Shown: positions 1 through 9,414, counted from the first letter of the stretch. The stretch is DNA of 64,000 nt from Flavobacterium caseinilyticum (GCF_004349085.1 NZ_SMFM01000006.1:62001-126000); one strand, 5' to 3'. Program-made: numbers and translations. The notes: generated by a model not told the origin, from the sequence alone.

Positions 1-1480
1 CGGTATTGTTAGCGGCATCTTTTACAGTCCAAGTTACCGTAGTGCTTCCAATTGGGAAAGCGGCTGGAGCATCATTGGTCACTGTTAAACCGGCTGTCGC
101 GGTGCAATTATCGGCAACTGTCGGCGATCCCAAAATTACATTAGCAGAAGTACAACCGACATTGGTTGTCCCCGTTTTTGCTACTGGCGCGGTGATCGTT
201 GGCGCGATATTATCTGTTACGGTTACTGTTTGTGTTGCTGTAGCGGTGTTGTTGGCGGCATCTTTTACAGTCCAAGTTACCGTGGTGATTCCAATAGGGA
301 AAGCGGCTGGAGCATCATTGGTCACTGTCAAACCGGCTGTCGCGGTGCAATTATCGGCAACTGTCGGTGATCCCAAAATTACATTAGTCGAAGTACATCC
401 TAAATTGGTTGTGCCCGTTTTTGCTACTGGCGCGGTGATCGCTGGCGCGATATTATCTGTTACGGTTACTGTTTGTGTTGCAGTTGCAATATTGTTAGCG
501 GCATCTTTTACAGTCCAAGTTACCGTAGTGCTTCCAATTGGGAAAGCGGCTGGAGCATCATTGGTCACTGTCAAACCGGCTGTCGCGGTGCAATTATCGG
601 CTACTGTCGGTGATCCCAAAATTACATTAGTCGAAGTACATCCTAAATTGGTTGTGCCCGTTTTTGCTACTGGCGCTGTGATTGTTGGCGTTATATTATC
701 CGTTACGGTTATTGTTTGTGTAGCTGTGGCGGTATTGTTGGCAGCATCTTTCACAGTCCAAGTTACCGTGGTGATTCCAATAGGGAAAGCGGTTGGAGCA
801 TTATTTGTTACAATCAAACTGCCTGTAGCCGTGCAATTATCGGAAACTGTCGGTAAACCTAAAACAACGTTAGTGGAAGTACAACCGACATTGGTTGTCC
901 CCGTTTTTGCTACTGGCGCGGTGATCGTTGGCGCGATATTATCTGTTACGGTTACTGTTTGTGTTGCAGTTGCAATATTGTTAGCGGCATCTTTTACAGT
1001 CCAAGTTACCGTAGTGCTTCCAATTGGGAAAGCAGTTGGAGCATCATTTGTTACAATCAAAGTGCCTGTAGCGGTGCAATTATCGGAGACTGTCAGTAAT
1101 CCCAAAACAACATTGGTGGAAGTACATCCTCCATTTGTTGTTCCCGTTACAGCTGCTGGAGCAGTAATTGTAGGAATGGTGGTGTCATCTACAATTATAT
1201 TTTGATTTGCAGTTGTAGAATTTCCGTTGTCGTCCTTAAAAGTCCAAGTTACTACCGTTGTTCCTTGTGTAGTTATTGGAAAAATGGTTGTAGTAGTTCC
1301 TGTAATGGTACCCGCGCAAATATCAGTTGTTGTTGGAGCAACTGGCGTTCCACCGCATTGTCCAACATTCACATCAGTAAGAGTTGGAGTATTAGGAGAA
1401 GTTTCGTCTGGAGTGCACTGCCCGTAACCATGATAAAAATTAATAAGCAGTATAAATATATAAAAGTATTTTTTCCTCAT
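1..1480 (-). CDS. Secreted HYR-repeat adhesin-like protein (5' part; runs off the window)
   Basis: The minus strand is open from an ATG at 1480 to the left edge, so only the N-terminal ~493 residues are seen. They start with a signal peptide (MRKKYFYIFILLINF..GYGQ). One diverged HYR-like unit follows, then five nearly identical 81-residue units. Each unit has the pattern IAPTITAPVAKTGTTN-GCTS-NV-LG-PTV-DNC, then FPIG.TTVTWTVKDAANN and TATQTVTVTDN, typical of HYR (hyalin) immunoglobulin-like domains. Each unit keeps two cysteines (GCT and DNC) that could form a disulfide. HYR proteins in Flavobacteriia are large cell-surface or secreted proteins often exported by type IX secretion, but the C-terminus that would show a sorting domain lies outside the window. 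Adhesion is inferred from the family. Confidence 0.85.
   Translation of the reverse strand, partial: MRKKYFYIFILLINFYHGYGQCTPDETSPNTPTLTDVNVGQCGGTPVAPTTTDICAGTITGTTTTIFPITTQGTTVVTWTFKDDNGNSTTANQNIIVDDTTIPTITAPAAVTGTTNGGCTSTNVVLGLLTVSDNCTATGTLIVTNDAPTAFPIGSTTVTWTVKDAANNIATATQTVTVTDNIAPTITAPVAKTGTTNVGCTSTNVVLGLPTVSDNCTATGSLIVTNNAPTAFPIGITTVTWTVKDAANNTATATQTITVTDNITPTITAPVAKTGTTNLGCTSTNVILGSPTVADNCTATAGLTVTNDAPAAFPIGSTTVTWTVKDAANNIATATQTVTVTDNIAPAITAPVAKTGTTNLGCTSTNVILGSPTVADNCTATAGLTVTNDAPAAFPIGITTVTWTVKDAANNTATATQTVTVTDNIAPTITAPVAKTGTTNVGCTSANVILGSPTVADNCTATAGLTVTNDAPAAFPIGSTTVTWTVKDAANNT
11..1225. repeat. Five tandem 243-bp repeats encoding HYR domains
   Basis: The block 'gcggcatcttttacagtcc' and its surroundings recur at 11, 254, 497, 740 and 983 with an exact spacing of 243 bp (81 codons); the position equivalent at 1226 is already diverged. 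Units at 11, 254 and 497 are nearly identical at DNA level, whereas units at 740 and 983 share a separate variant (TGTLIVTNDAPTAF instead of TAGLTVTNDAPAAF). This points to recent duplication or gene conversion inside the adhesin gene. The array continues beyond the left edge. Confidence 0.95.
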
Positions 1481-1946
1481 ATCGGTATGACTTTTTACAG
1501 TTATATTTTGACTTATCACACAGCAGCAGAAAGAGCGTCTGTAAATCAAAATTTAGTGAATAAAAGTATAAAAAAGTCGTTTTAATACCGATGAAAAACT
1601 GATAAAATCGATAAACTCCGTTAAAAATAGTTAAAAGTAAGTTAATTGATACAAAAAATATAAGCAGTTATCTTGTAAAAAATCGTTTTCAATTCCTGCA
1701 AACAGGTCTTAATTATTTTTTTCTAAATTCCGGTGCGACTGCCTGATGACCTGCAGTTTAGCCATAATCTTTTTACATGAAAGCAATACTCCGCATGTGG
1801 ATGCCTTTTCACTCGAAGTCAAATAATTCAAATATACAATGACAAATTCTATCAGGAACGGCGAAAGTTCCTGATGGAGTTTAAGTTTGTGGCTATCGAA
1901 TGACTGAATTGATCACCAAATAAACCACTATGTTCTGAATTTCTGC
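1481..1946. other. Intergenic region between adhesin and LRR lipoprotein
   Basis: Both flanking genes read on the minus strand. The stretch is AT-rich and holds no complete gene. It contains a minus-strand open frame without a start codon (1709-1912, listed separately) and a 9-bp hairpin, atcaggaac/gttcctgat, at 1851-1875 with no T-run. Position 1481-1580 is presumably the adhesin promoter and leader, but no clear TAnnTTTG box was found. Confidence 0.6.
1709..1912 (-). pseudogene. Coding-like fragment of 67 codons without start
   Basis: On the minus strand the frame between a TGA at 1913-1915 and a TAA at 1709-1711 is open for 67 codons. It reads ..HKLKLHQELSPFLIEF..VYLNYL..EKASTCGVLLSCKKI MAKLQVIRQSHRN. 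The composition is protein-like (amphipathic, few low-complexity runs), unlike the poly-A/T noise around it. The only in-frame ATG is at codon 50, so it cannot be translated as a normal gene from ATG. It may be the tail of a decayed gene or a small protein with an unusual start. I do not recognise the family. Confidence 0.3.
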
Positions 1947-3101
1947 TTAAAAGCAAGTAGTACTTACTACACAATTATAACCATTAATTGCCACTTGATT
2001 TTGAACCTCGGTAACTTCGGAGGCATCGCAACAAATCGATCTCAGATTTGGGTTATTTGCGAAAAAATAATCGGTCAATTTGCTTCCATTTTTTAAGACC
2101 AACGTTTGTAAGTTGTTGTTATAAAGGCTTAAACGTGCCATTTCCGGTGAATCACGAATATCTAAACTGGTGATTTGATTGAACGAACAATCTAAACTAT
2201 TTAAGGTTACCATTCCTTTTAAATCCAAAGCGGTTAATTTATTCCCACTACAGCCCAAGAAATTTAATTTGGTACAATTGGTAATATTCAAAGTGGTCAT
2301 CGCGTTACTTCGCGCATGCAGCCAACCCAGATTGGTACAATTAGCAGCGTTTACACTCGTCAAGCGATTGGAGTCGCATTGTACATTATAAAGCTTCGAT
2401 AAGTTACTTACATCCAGCGTAGTCAGTAGATTGTTCGAAATATTCAAAGACTCCAAATTAGTCAAATGTCCTACGGATAAGGTCGTAATCAGGTTGGAAT
2501 CCCCACGTATAAACTTTATGTTTTTAGAATCACTGATATTCAAATTGCTAATTTTATTATAAGGAAAATCAACTTTTTCCAAAGCCGGCAGTGATTTCAA
2601 GTTCAGTTCAGTTAACTGATTTTGGTCGCACGAAAGTTCTTTTAAATTGTTTAAGCCCTGCACATTTAAGTTCGTAAGAGCATTGTTAGTACAGTATACG
2701 ACTTGTAATTTTTTTAGACTGGACACATCCAAAGAAGTGATTTTGTTATCCCTGCACGAAAAAATTTTAAGGTTTCGGAACGAAAGTAAGCCTTCCAGCG
2801 AGGCGATATTGGAATTGTCCACCGTTAGTGAGCCTATGTTTTCGGCTTCACAAACTTGAATGTTACCATCACCATTGGTATCAATTACACAGCCAATACC
2901 TTCTAAATTTCCAGCAATACTATATCCGCCAGCAGTTGCTGATAGCAGTTTAGCTTTGAAATTAGCGTCCGGAATATTGACTATCTGGCTGCAATTTTTG
3001 TCAGAATTGATGATCTCAGCATCGTCCTCTGAAGTGGTACAACTGGAAACGAACATACTTGCAACGATTAACGAACGGATAAAAAAGGATTTAATTTTCA
3101 T
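1947..3101 (-). CDS. Leucine-rich-repeat lipoprotein
   Basis: 384 residues. The N-terminus is a lipoprotein signal (IASMFVSSC, lipobox Cys at residue 21), so the protein is probably anchored to the outer membrane or surface. A short dockerin/EF-hand-like loop (DTNGDGNIQVCEAE, about residues 73-86) precedes a run of roughly ten 21-residue repeats with the pattern L..L..L.C..N.LT.LD, from about residue 90 to 345. This is the bacterial, internalin-like LRR arrangement common in Flavobacteriia. The C-terminus ends in a Cys-containing tail (CCDASEV..YNCVVSTTCF), with no recognisable type IX sorting domain. It probably binds protein or polysaccharide. It may be co-oriented with the adhesin downstream, but the 466-bp gap argues for separate transcription. 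Confidence 0.85.
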   Translation of the reverse strand: MKIKSFFIRSLIVASMFVSSCTTSEDDAEIINSDKNCSQIVNIPDANFKAKLLSATAGGYSIAGNLEGIGCVIDTNGDGNIQVCEAENIGSLTVDNSNIASLEGLLSFRNLKIFSCRDNKITSLDVSSLKKLQVVYCTNNALTNLNVQGLNNLKELSCDQNQLTELNLKSLPALEKVDFPYNKISNLNISDSKNIKFIRGDSNLITTLSVGHLTNLESLNISNNLLTTLDVSNLSKLYNVQCDSNRLTSVNAANCTNLGWLHARSNAMTTLNITNCTKLNFLGCSGNKLTALDLKGMVTLNSLDCSFNQITSLDIRDSPEMARLSLYNNNLQTLVLKNGSKLTDYFFANNPNLRSICCDASEVTEVQNQVAINGYNCVVSTTCF

Positions 3102-3812
3102 AAAAAAGTTTTACTGTTTTTTTGTTTATTAATTATTCTCGACAATATTAATTTCTTCGGCAGTCAAGCCATACAACTATAATAGGTTTTCTTCAGGAAA
3201 TCAATCACTCAGTTTTTATGAAACTCGTCGCTTTCCTTTTCATTGATGGAATCTAAAATCTGAATCAAATTCGTTTTAAAACGCTCAATGTGAATCCGAT
3301 TTGGTTTGATTTTAAAACATGCTTTGTTGAATGCTTTGCGAGGTTCGAGAAGAATTGTATTCATGGGATTTTTTCAGAATTCTTAGTGATCAAACTTACT
3401 ATTAAAAAAGGACAACTACAATCAGTAAGATACTATTTATCTGACTATTTGTACGGTCCACAAATGCAGCAATTCGCACAGACAATACTTTATGGCTTTC
3501 GTTATTTTTGCTAATAAAAAAGCTTCTGAAAATCTTCTTATATTTTCTGTAAAGGGTATTAAAACTCCATTGCATATCGGTCGGCAACAATTAAACAGCG
3601 CTTTTCAACACCCATTTAGTAAATCGCAAGGCGAACGCAGCATAACTAACGTATTTAGCATTAGCATTTTTAAAGTATTAGCGCATCGTTTTTGAAAGAA
3701 AAACTAAGAATTGAATATTGCAAAAAATAAAAATATTTTTATGACACATTATACAGTAAAAAAAATACATTTGCGTTTTGATTCTTCATACAATATCTTT
3801 AAATCCAATAAA
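3102..3812. other. Long intergenic region upstream of LRR lipoprotein and histidine kinase
   Basis: This divergent intergenic region of about 710 bp must hold the promoters of both neighbours. A TACATTTG box (3766-3773), matching the Bacteroidota -7 consensus, lies about 40 bp before the kinase ATG at 3813. Short frames on either strand have no recognisable protein character. Nothing else is identifiable. Confidence 0.5.
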
Positions 3813-4997
3813 ATGTCTACAGCAACAACGACTAGAGGTCTCAAAGAACAATACGTTCCTACAGCAGAATTTTATAGCCAAATCATCGATAGTTTATTGG
3901 ATTATTCCATTTTTACAGTAGACACTGATTTAAAGATAAACAGTTGGAATTCCGGAGCAACAAATATATTTCAATATGAAACAGATGAAATTATAGGGAA
4001 ACCTTTTGAAATAATTTTTACCGAGCAAGATAAAAAAGACGGGATTCCCCAAAAGGAGATTGATGTTGCGCGCAAAACCGGAAGATGTACAGATATAAGA
4101 TGGCACTTGTGCAAGGACGGGAAAACATTTTTTGCAGATGGATTGGTATTTCCATTGAAAGATGAAGATGATGAGGTTATAGGATTTGTAAAAATATTGT
4201 GTGATATCACTGCTAAAAAAGAATCCGAGGACGCGATAAAAAAATATGCAAAAGACCTGGAAGACCTTAATGCGCACAAGGAAAGTGTACTTGCGATTTT
4301 GTCTCATGATTTAAGAAGCCCATTGGCAGGAATTATTCAGGGTGCTCAATATTTGGAAACAAATTTTGACAAAATTAATCCTGAATTAGCCAAAGATTTG
4401 TTGAAGGAATTGCACACTGCTGCAGTTAACGAGTTGAATATGCTGGATTATCTGGTAGAATGGACAAGGATAAAATATGCTGCGGAAGCATTTGTTCCGA
4501 CAAAAATAGAACTTGTTCATTATGTGAAAAAAGTTTTTGATTCATTAAAAGAAACCGCATCAATCAATACCATAAATCTTCACAGTGAAATAGAGGAAAA
4601 CTGTAGTGTGTTTGCTGATGAGAAAATGTTGCTTTCTATCTTGCAAAATATAGTTTCGAATGCGATCAAACATTCGCACAAAGGAGGCCAAATTACGCTG
4701 TCAGCAAAACAGGATGATGGTATGATGATAGTGGCAATTAAGGATTCAGGTAAGGGCATGTCAAAAAAAATAATGGATAAACTTTTTGCTCCACAGGTTA
4801 AATCTCTTTCTAAATCTGTTGAGGAGAATAAAGGAGCAGGCATTGGTTTATTATTGGTAAAAGGATTTTTAGAAAAAAATAATGGTAATATATGGGTTGA
4901 AAGTGAAGAGGGTAAAGGATCTTCTTTTTATTTCACGTTACCGCTCGACGAGCCCGTAGATAAGACGGATATTTCAGAAAAAGCAGAGACTGTTTAA
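3813..4997 (+). CDS. PAS-domain sensor histidine kinase (orphan)
   Basis: Sensor kinase of 394 residues from the ATG at 3813. A longer in-frame extension from a TTG at 3711 is unlikely because a -7-like box TACATTTG lies inside it. A PAS domain (about residues 18-135: FTVDTDLKINSWNSGA, IIGKPFEIIF) is followed by a PAC-like segment and a short coiled coil. HisKA comes next, with the phospho-accepting His in LAILSHDLRSP (about residue 165). The HATPase has an N box (QNIVSNAIKHS), a G1 box (DSGKGMS) and a G2 box (GAGIGLLLVK). There is no transmembrane segment, so it is a cytoplasmic sensor. No response regulator gene is adjacent. The PAS ligand cannot be told. Confidence 0.9.
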   Translation: MSTATTTRGLKEQYVPTAEFYSQIIDSLLDYSIFTVDTDLKINSWNSGATNIFQYETDEIIGKPFEIIFTEQDKKDGIPQKEIDVARKTGRCTDIRWHLCKDGKTFFADGLVFPLKDEDDEVIGFVKILCDITAKKESEDAIKKYAKDLEDLNAHKESVLAILSHDLRSPLAGIIQGAQYLETNFDKINPELAKDLLKELHTAAVNELNMLDYLVEWTRIKYAAEAFVPTKIELVHYVKKVFDSLKETASINTINLHSEIEENCSVFADEKMLLSILQNIVSNAIKHSHKGGQITLSAKQDDGMMIVAIKDSGKGMSKKIMDKLFAPQVKSLSKSVEENKGAGIGLLLVKGFLEKNNGNIWVESEEGKGSSFYFTLPLDEPVDKTDISEKAETV

Positions 4998-5524
4998 CCT
5001 ATAGAAATTCATTCTTGTTACCCTTTGGGTGTAATTAGATTTAAATATTAAAGCTAAGAATTGTAATTTTAGCCTGTTGATTCTGTTATTTCGAGGAACG
5101 AGACTCGAGTGACAGCGAACAGGCGAAGCAAATCTCATTATGTAAATCTATAATATGATTCCTCCTCTGTCGGAATGACAAAATAAAAACTTCAGCGAAA
5201 CACAATCAACCACACTTCGACTTTGCTCTGTTCAAGCTTGAAACATAGAAAAAAAGAGTTAGATAGCCCATTTCCTGACTTCAAAACACTATGATTTTCT
5301 TTAAAAAAGATAAACGCCTTCCGAATTTTTAAAATCTCTTTTTCTGCGTGTTACAATAGGAATTGTAATAGCTACAATTTACTTTAGTATTTTAATAAAG
5401 CAGTAATTTCTTCGCCACAGATCGATTTGTCATTGCGCTTTAAAATCTTTTTAATCGTTCTAATCTTTGGCAACATCTCCTGTTAATAATTGCAACAATA
5501 TATCTTATTTGCTCTTTAGTTGTT
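4998..5524. other. Intergenic region between convergent genes, with repeat remnant
   Basis: This 527-bp gap lies between two genes that end towards each other. It holds a flavobacterial-type dispersed repeat at 5084-5180 (listed separately) and otherwise only AT-rich sequence with no gene. Confidence 0.5.
5084..5180. repeat. Dispersed palindromic intergenic repeat (degenerate)
   Basis: The ends tgttatttcgagga and cggaatgaca form an imperfect inverted pair (tgtYattYcga on both strands) around a ~70-bp centre containing gaagcaaatctc and gattcctcctctg. Sequences of this 'GTCATTTCGA..CGGAATGAC' style are familiar, from memory, as repeated non-coding elements in Flavobacterium genomes. Only one copy is seen here. 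Confidence 0.45.
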
Positions 5525-6442
5525 TTAAGACTTATTTTTTAAGGTGCCCAAATCGAAGCGATAAATAGCTTCCATCTTCAAAAGAAATGTGTTTGAAGTA
5601 TTCTGTATTAATTGTGTTCGGTTGTCTCCCAATCTCAAAACTAGAATTTGTAAATCAAGTTTTTGGTCTATTGGATAAACTCTGAAATCGTTTAAAGAAT
5701 AGCCCATTTTCAGACGCAAAAGAATCTTTTTGTCCAAAACGCTTCGCTGTACGTACGAAGAAAAATCTATTGAATTATTTTCGACATAATTAGCACGAAC
5801 GTTGTCAGTGGTCACTTTATAACTGTTTCCATGACCCAGAAAATCCACGCCAACTCTTGTTTTATCAGTCAAATTATAATTGATATCAGCGTCATTTGGC
5901 ATAAAGGCATTTATTTCAAAACGTTTGTTTGGACTGCGATAATAGAAAGTGACAATAGGAACCACGGACATTCCATAAGCTTCGCTGCTGCTGTAAATCC
6001 CAAAGCCATAACCGAAATTTTCGTTTCTTTTGTATTTTAATAAAGCCAATCCTCCCAGGTAAATATCTTCGGTGCTGATATTGATATAATCAGATGCCAC
6101 TTTTGGGAGAAAAAGGTATAGTCCACTCCAGTGTTCGGAATGATTGACACTCAGACCTACTCTTAAATTTGTAGAGTATAAATGATTGTTATCAGAATCA
6201 GGGAACAATTGTAGGTTGTAGCTACTGAAATTTACATTGGTTAAAGCAATATATTTTTCATTTAAAACAATTGGTAAAATAAGATTCGTTTGAAATGTTG
6301 TGATGTCGGTCTCAAAAGATGAATTTTCGAAAGTCGTTTTTTGCGATTTACCATAATTGATAGAAAATAGATCGATGTATTCCTGCGCACTGCATAAAAA
6401 AGGCAGTATTAAAAATAACAATGGTATTAATTTTTTTTTCAT
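5525..6442 (-). CDS. DUF6268 family outer-membrane beta-barrel protein
   Basis: 305 residues from MKKKLIPLLF (start at 6442; an ATG 39 bp further upstream would put a charged peptide in front of the signal sequence). A cleavable signal peptide (LLFLILPFLCSAQ) is followed by alternating beta-strand sequence rich in aromatic residues, as expected for an outer-membrane barrel. Segments such as YYRSPNKRFEINAFMPNDADI and the terminal YRFDLGTL fit DUF6268, a Bacteroidota family of unknown function. It stands alone, with a 216-bp gap to cphA upstream. Confidence 0.7.
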   Translation of the reverse strand: MKKKLIPLLFLILPFLCSAQEYIDLFSINYGKSQKTTFENSSFETDITTFQTNLILPIVLNEKYIALTNVNFSSYNLQLFPDSDNNHLYSTNLRVGLSVNHSEHWSGLYLFLPKVASDYINISTEDIYLGGLALLKYKRNENFGYGFGIYSSSEAYGMSVVPIVTFYYRSPNKRFEINAFMPNDADINYNLTDKTRVGVDFLGHGNSYKVTTDNVRANYVENNSIDFSSYVQRSVLDKKILLRLKMGYSLNDFRVYPIDQKLDLQILVLRLGDNRTQLIQNTSNTFLLKMEAIYRFDLGTLKNKS

Positions 6443-6658
6443 TTTATAAATGTAGATGTTATGTTTTTGATCGATGGGCATTTCACTTTTGACAAATATT
6501 TCAGCTGTTTTTCTTTAAAACAAAACCACAATACAAATTTAAGAGTGTAAAGTATCACAGCTGTTACAGCAGCGAATTATCCTTGGCTAATTTATTTATA
6601 TTTCCAGTTGCTTTCGTAAGCTTATTATACTAAATTATTACTATTATGAATGCGATAT

Positions 6659-9277
6659 TTATTCAGCTATTTCGTTTTCCTTATCTAATTGTTGTTGGAC
6701 ATAGGCAAGCGTATTTTGAATGTCATCGACACACACAAAAATAAATTCACCGGTTTGCGCATGATCAATGGCATATTGTACGGATTCTATTTCATTTGAG
6801 ATGATACTTATTTTAATGTTGCTGTCAATTTCCCGAATACCATCAGAAAGCATCGTGCTAAGTTCTTCGGTTGTTCTTCCTCTGTTGTCTCCGTGTCTGA
6901 TTATTATTTCATCAAACATTTGAGCAGAAAGCCGGCCAATGTTTTTTATATCTTCGACACGACGGTCGCCGGTGGCTGAAATAATCCCTGTTTTTTTTGT
7001 GGCGTCAACCTGTGCCATGAATTTTTGCATCTGCACGTACCCATCGGTATTGTGAACGTAATCAATCATTAATTTAAAATTCTTAAACTCGAAAACATTC
7101 ATTCTGCCGGGTGTCAATGTTGGCGATGGAATGAAAGATTGAAGCGCAGCAGTAATGGTTTCGACAGGAAACTCGCTGATTGTTGCAGCTAAAATAGCGG
7201 GTAAAACATTTTTAATCATAAACTCGCAGGTAGCGGAAAAGGTTAGAGGCACCTGATCAACTGCTGCAATTTTCGTTTTCGATTCGCCTTTACTGATGAC
7301 AAAATAATTATTCTCAACAAAAGCCGCTAGTCCGCCTTCACTGCTATGTTTTTTGATACGTTCATTATTGGCATCCATGCTGAACAATGCGATTGTGCAG
7401 CTAAGCGTATTTTTCATTTGATAAACCAAATCGTCATCCGCATTTAGAATTGCGGTTCCGCTATCAAAGGTGCTTTGCGGCACCACTGCTTTGACACGTG
7501 CCAATTGTTCGATGGTGTCAATATCATTTAATCCCAAATGATCCTCAGTAACATTGGTTACTACACTGATTTTGCATTTATCAAATCCTAAGCCGGATCT
7601 GAGTATTCCGCCTCTGGCACATTCGAGCACTGCAAAATCAACAAGCGGGTCGCGAAGCACGGTAGCTGAACCGCCAGGTCCGCTGCAGTCTCCAAAACGA
7701 ACTGTAGTTCCATCGATATAAATTCCATCCGTCGTCGTATATCCTGTGTGATGACCGGCTGCTTGCGCCAAATGAGCAATCAATCGTGTAACCGTTGTTT
7801 TGCCATTGGTGCCTGAAACAGCAACAACGGGAATACGCCCGTCTGCATTATTAGGGAAGAGCATATTTACTATAGGTTCAGCCACATTTCTTGCTGTACC
7901 TTCGGTAGGGGAAAGGTGCATTCTCAAACCCGGACCTGCATTTACTTCAATCACAGCTCCGTTTTTTTCGGTGATGGGAATAGTGATGTCTTCTGCCATG
8001 ATATCAATACCACAAATATCTAAATTCATCAGACGTGCAATGCGTTCCGCCATAAAAACATTCTGTGGATGCACTAAATCAGTTACATCTGTGGCTGTTC
8101 CGCCCGAGCTTAAGTTCGCGGTGTCTTTTAAAAATAAAATTTCTCCAATAGGTAAAACCGAATCCAGTCTAAGTTCTTTTGCTGCTAAGATGGATAGTGT
8201 TGCCGTATCAATTGTTATTTTGGTAAGTACTTTCTGGTGTCCTTCCCCTCTGTTTGGATCGGTATTAGTTTCATGAATCAGTTCTTCAACTGTTGCTATG
8301 CCATTGCCCGTCACTAAAGCCGGTGTTCGTTTTGCTACCGCTGCCAATTTGTAATTAATAACCAAAAAGCGATAGTCATCACCTGATATAAAACGCTCGA
8401 TTATCACATTTTCGGAAATTTTTTGAGCATCATCAAAACCATTTTGTGCCTGTTCTAAAGTTGTTATTCGTGTAGTAATTCCTCTACCGTGGTTGCCATT
8501 TACCGGTTTGGTTACCAGCGGAAATCCAATTTTCTTTATAGCTTCTTCCAGCCCAGTTTTATCGTCAATTAACAGACCTTTAGGTACGGGAATGTAAGCC
8601 TTCGATAAAATGTTGCGGGTAGCATCTTTATTAGAAGCCAAATCAACGGCTATGTTGCTGGTAGTTGATGCTATGGAAGCGCGGATAATTTTTTGGTTGT
8701 ATCCTTGTCCCAACATCAATAAAGAGTTCTCATTTAGTCTGGTATAGGGAATATTTCTGCGTTCCGCTTCTTTAACAATGGCAAACGTACTGGGACCTAA
8801 TTTTTCTTTGTTGTACAAGTGCTGCAATTCTTGTATGGTAGCATCCACATTATAATCTAATCCGATCAATAAATCTTTAACTAAATCAACCGCAGCTTTG
8901 GCAGCATATTTCCCGGCTCGTTCCGTACTATATGAAAATACAACATTATATATGCCCATTACATTGGTGGATAGAGTTTGTCCGAAATCACATTCCATTC
9001 CCGCAAGGCTTTGCAATTCAAGTGCAACATGTTCTACGACATGTCCGAGCAATGTTCCTGTTTTTACACGCTCCAAAAAACTGTCTTGAACTCCTTCTGA
9101 ACATTGGCGCATTTTTATGGACGGCAACAGTTGTTCCAATGCTTCGCCAAAACCTTCTATCCTGTTAGTTGGCTTTTGTTCCCAATCACCAAGATCAAGT
9201 TTCATGACAATGAGGTTTTTATTGTATCCTGACCAGTAATTGGGCCCGCGCATCACTTTAATTGCTATTATTTTCAT
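6659..9277 (-). CDS. cphA: Cyanophycin synthetase
   Basis: 872 residues, the normal length for CphA1. It makes cyanophycin (multi-L-arginyl-poly-L-aspartate), adding Asp and then Arg in two ATP-dependent steps. An N-terminal domain (1-160, MKIIAIKVMRGPNYWSGYNK) precedes the ATP-grasp domain (about 205-470; KPVNGNHGRGITTR at 257-270, EVNAGPGLRMH near 445). The Mur-ligase-like domain starts at the P-loop VSGTNGKTTVTRL (488-500) and ends with ATGDRRVEDI and HGDNRGRT. All key motifs look intact, so the enzyme should be active. No cyanophycinase gene is in the window, which leaves the degradation partner unplaced. DUF72 and DUF892 genes lie upstream on the same strand. Confidence 0.95.
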   Translation of the reverse strand: MKIIAIKVMRGPNYWSGYNKNLIVMKLDLGDWEQKPTNRIEGFGEALEQLLPSIKMRQCSEGVQDSFLERVKTGTLLGHVVEHVALELQSLAGMECDFGQTLSTNVMGIYNVVFSYSTERAGKYAAKAAVDLVKDLLIGLDYNVDATIQELQHLYNKEKLGPSTFAIVKEAERRNIPYTRLNENSLLMLGQGYNQKIIRASIASTTSNIAVDLASNKDATRNILSKAYIPVPKGLLIDDKTGLEEAIKKIGFPLVTKPVNGNHGRGITTRITTLEQAQNGFDDAQKISENVIIERFISGDDYRFLVINYKLAAVAKRTPALVTGNGIATVEELIHETNTDPNRGEGHQKVLTKITIDTATLSILAAKELRLDSVLPIGEILFLKDTANLSSGGTATDVTDLVHPQNVFMAERIARLMNLDICGIDIMAEDITIPITEKNGAVIEVNAGPGLRMHLSPTEGTARNVAEPIVNMLFPNNADGRIPVVAVSGTNGKTTVTRLIAHLAQAAGHHTGYTTTDGIYIDGTTVRFGDCSGPGGSATVLRDPLVDFAVLECARGGILRSGLGFDKCKISVVTNVTEDHLGLNDIDTIEQLARVKAVVPQSTFDSGTAILNADDDLVYQMKNTLSCTIALFSMDANNERIKKHSSEGGLAAFVENNYFVISKGESKTKIAAVDQVPLTFSATCEFMIKNVLPAILAATISEFPVETITAALQSFIPSPTLTPGRMNVFEFKNFKLMIDYVHNTDGYVQMQKFMAQVDATKKTGIISATGDRRVEDIKNIGRLSAQMFDEIIIRHGDNRGRTTEELSTMLSDGIREIDSNIKISIISNEIESVQYAIDHAQTGEFIFVCVDDIQNTLAYVQQQLDKENEIAE

Positions 9278-9414
9278 TGTCTTTTGCTATTTTTTAAAAC
9301 GTATTATTTTATTAATTAAATCCATCTGTACAAAAATTATCTACTTTGAAATACCTTTAAAAAGAATTGAACTCTATCTAAGAACAACTTGGTACAAAGT
9401 GCATAAATTGATAA

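Noticed and set aside
6..1205. Plus-strand open frame of 399 codons in the repeat array
   Set aside because: It is the antisense of the HYR repeats; the minus strand has a signal peptide and recognisable HYR domains, so the plus frame is a shadow.
1202..1585. Plus-strand open frame (MICSCRISVVV..)
   Set aside because: Antisense to the adhesin start and leader; Ser/Tyr-rich and low-complexity with no family character.
3290..3695. Two overlapping plus-strand frames upstream of the histidine kinase
   Set aside because: No start context, no recognisable domain and composition like random AT-rich DNA.
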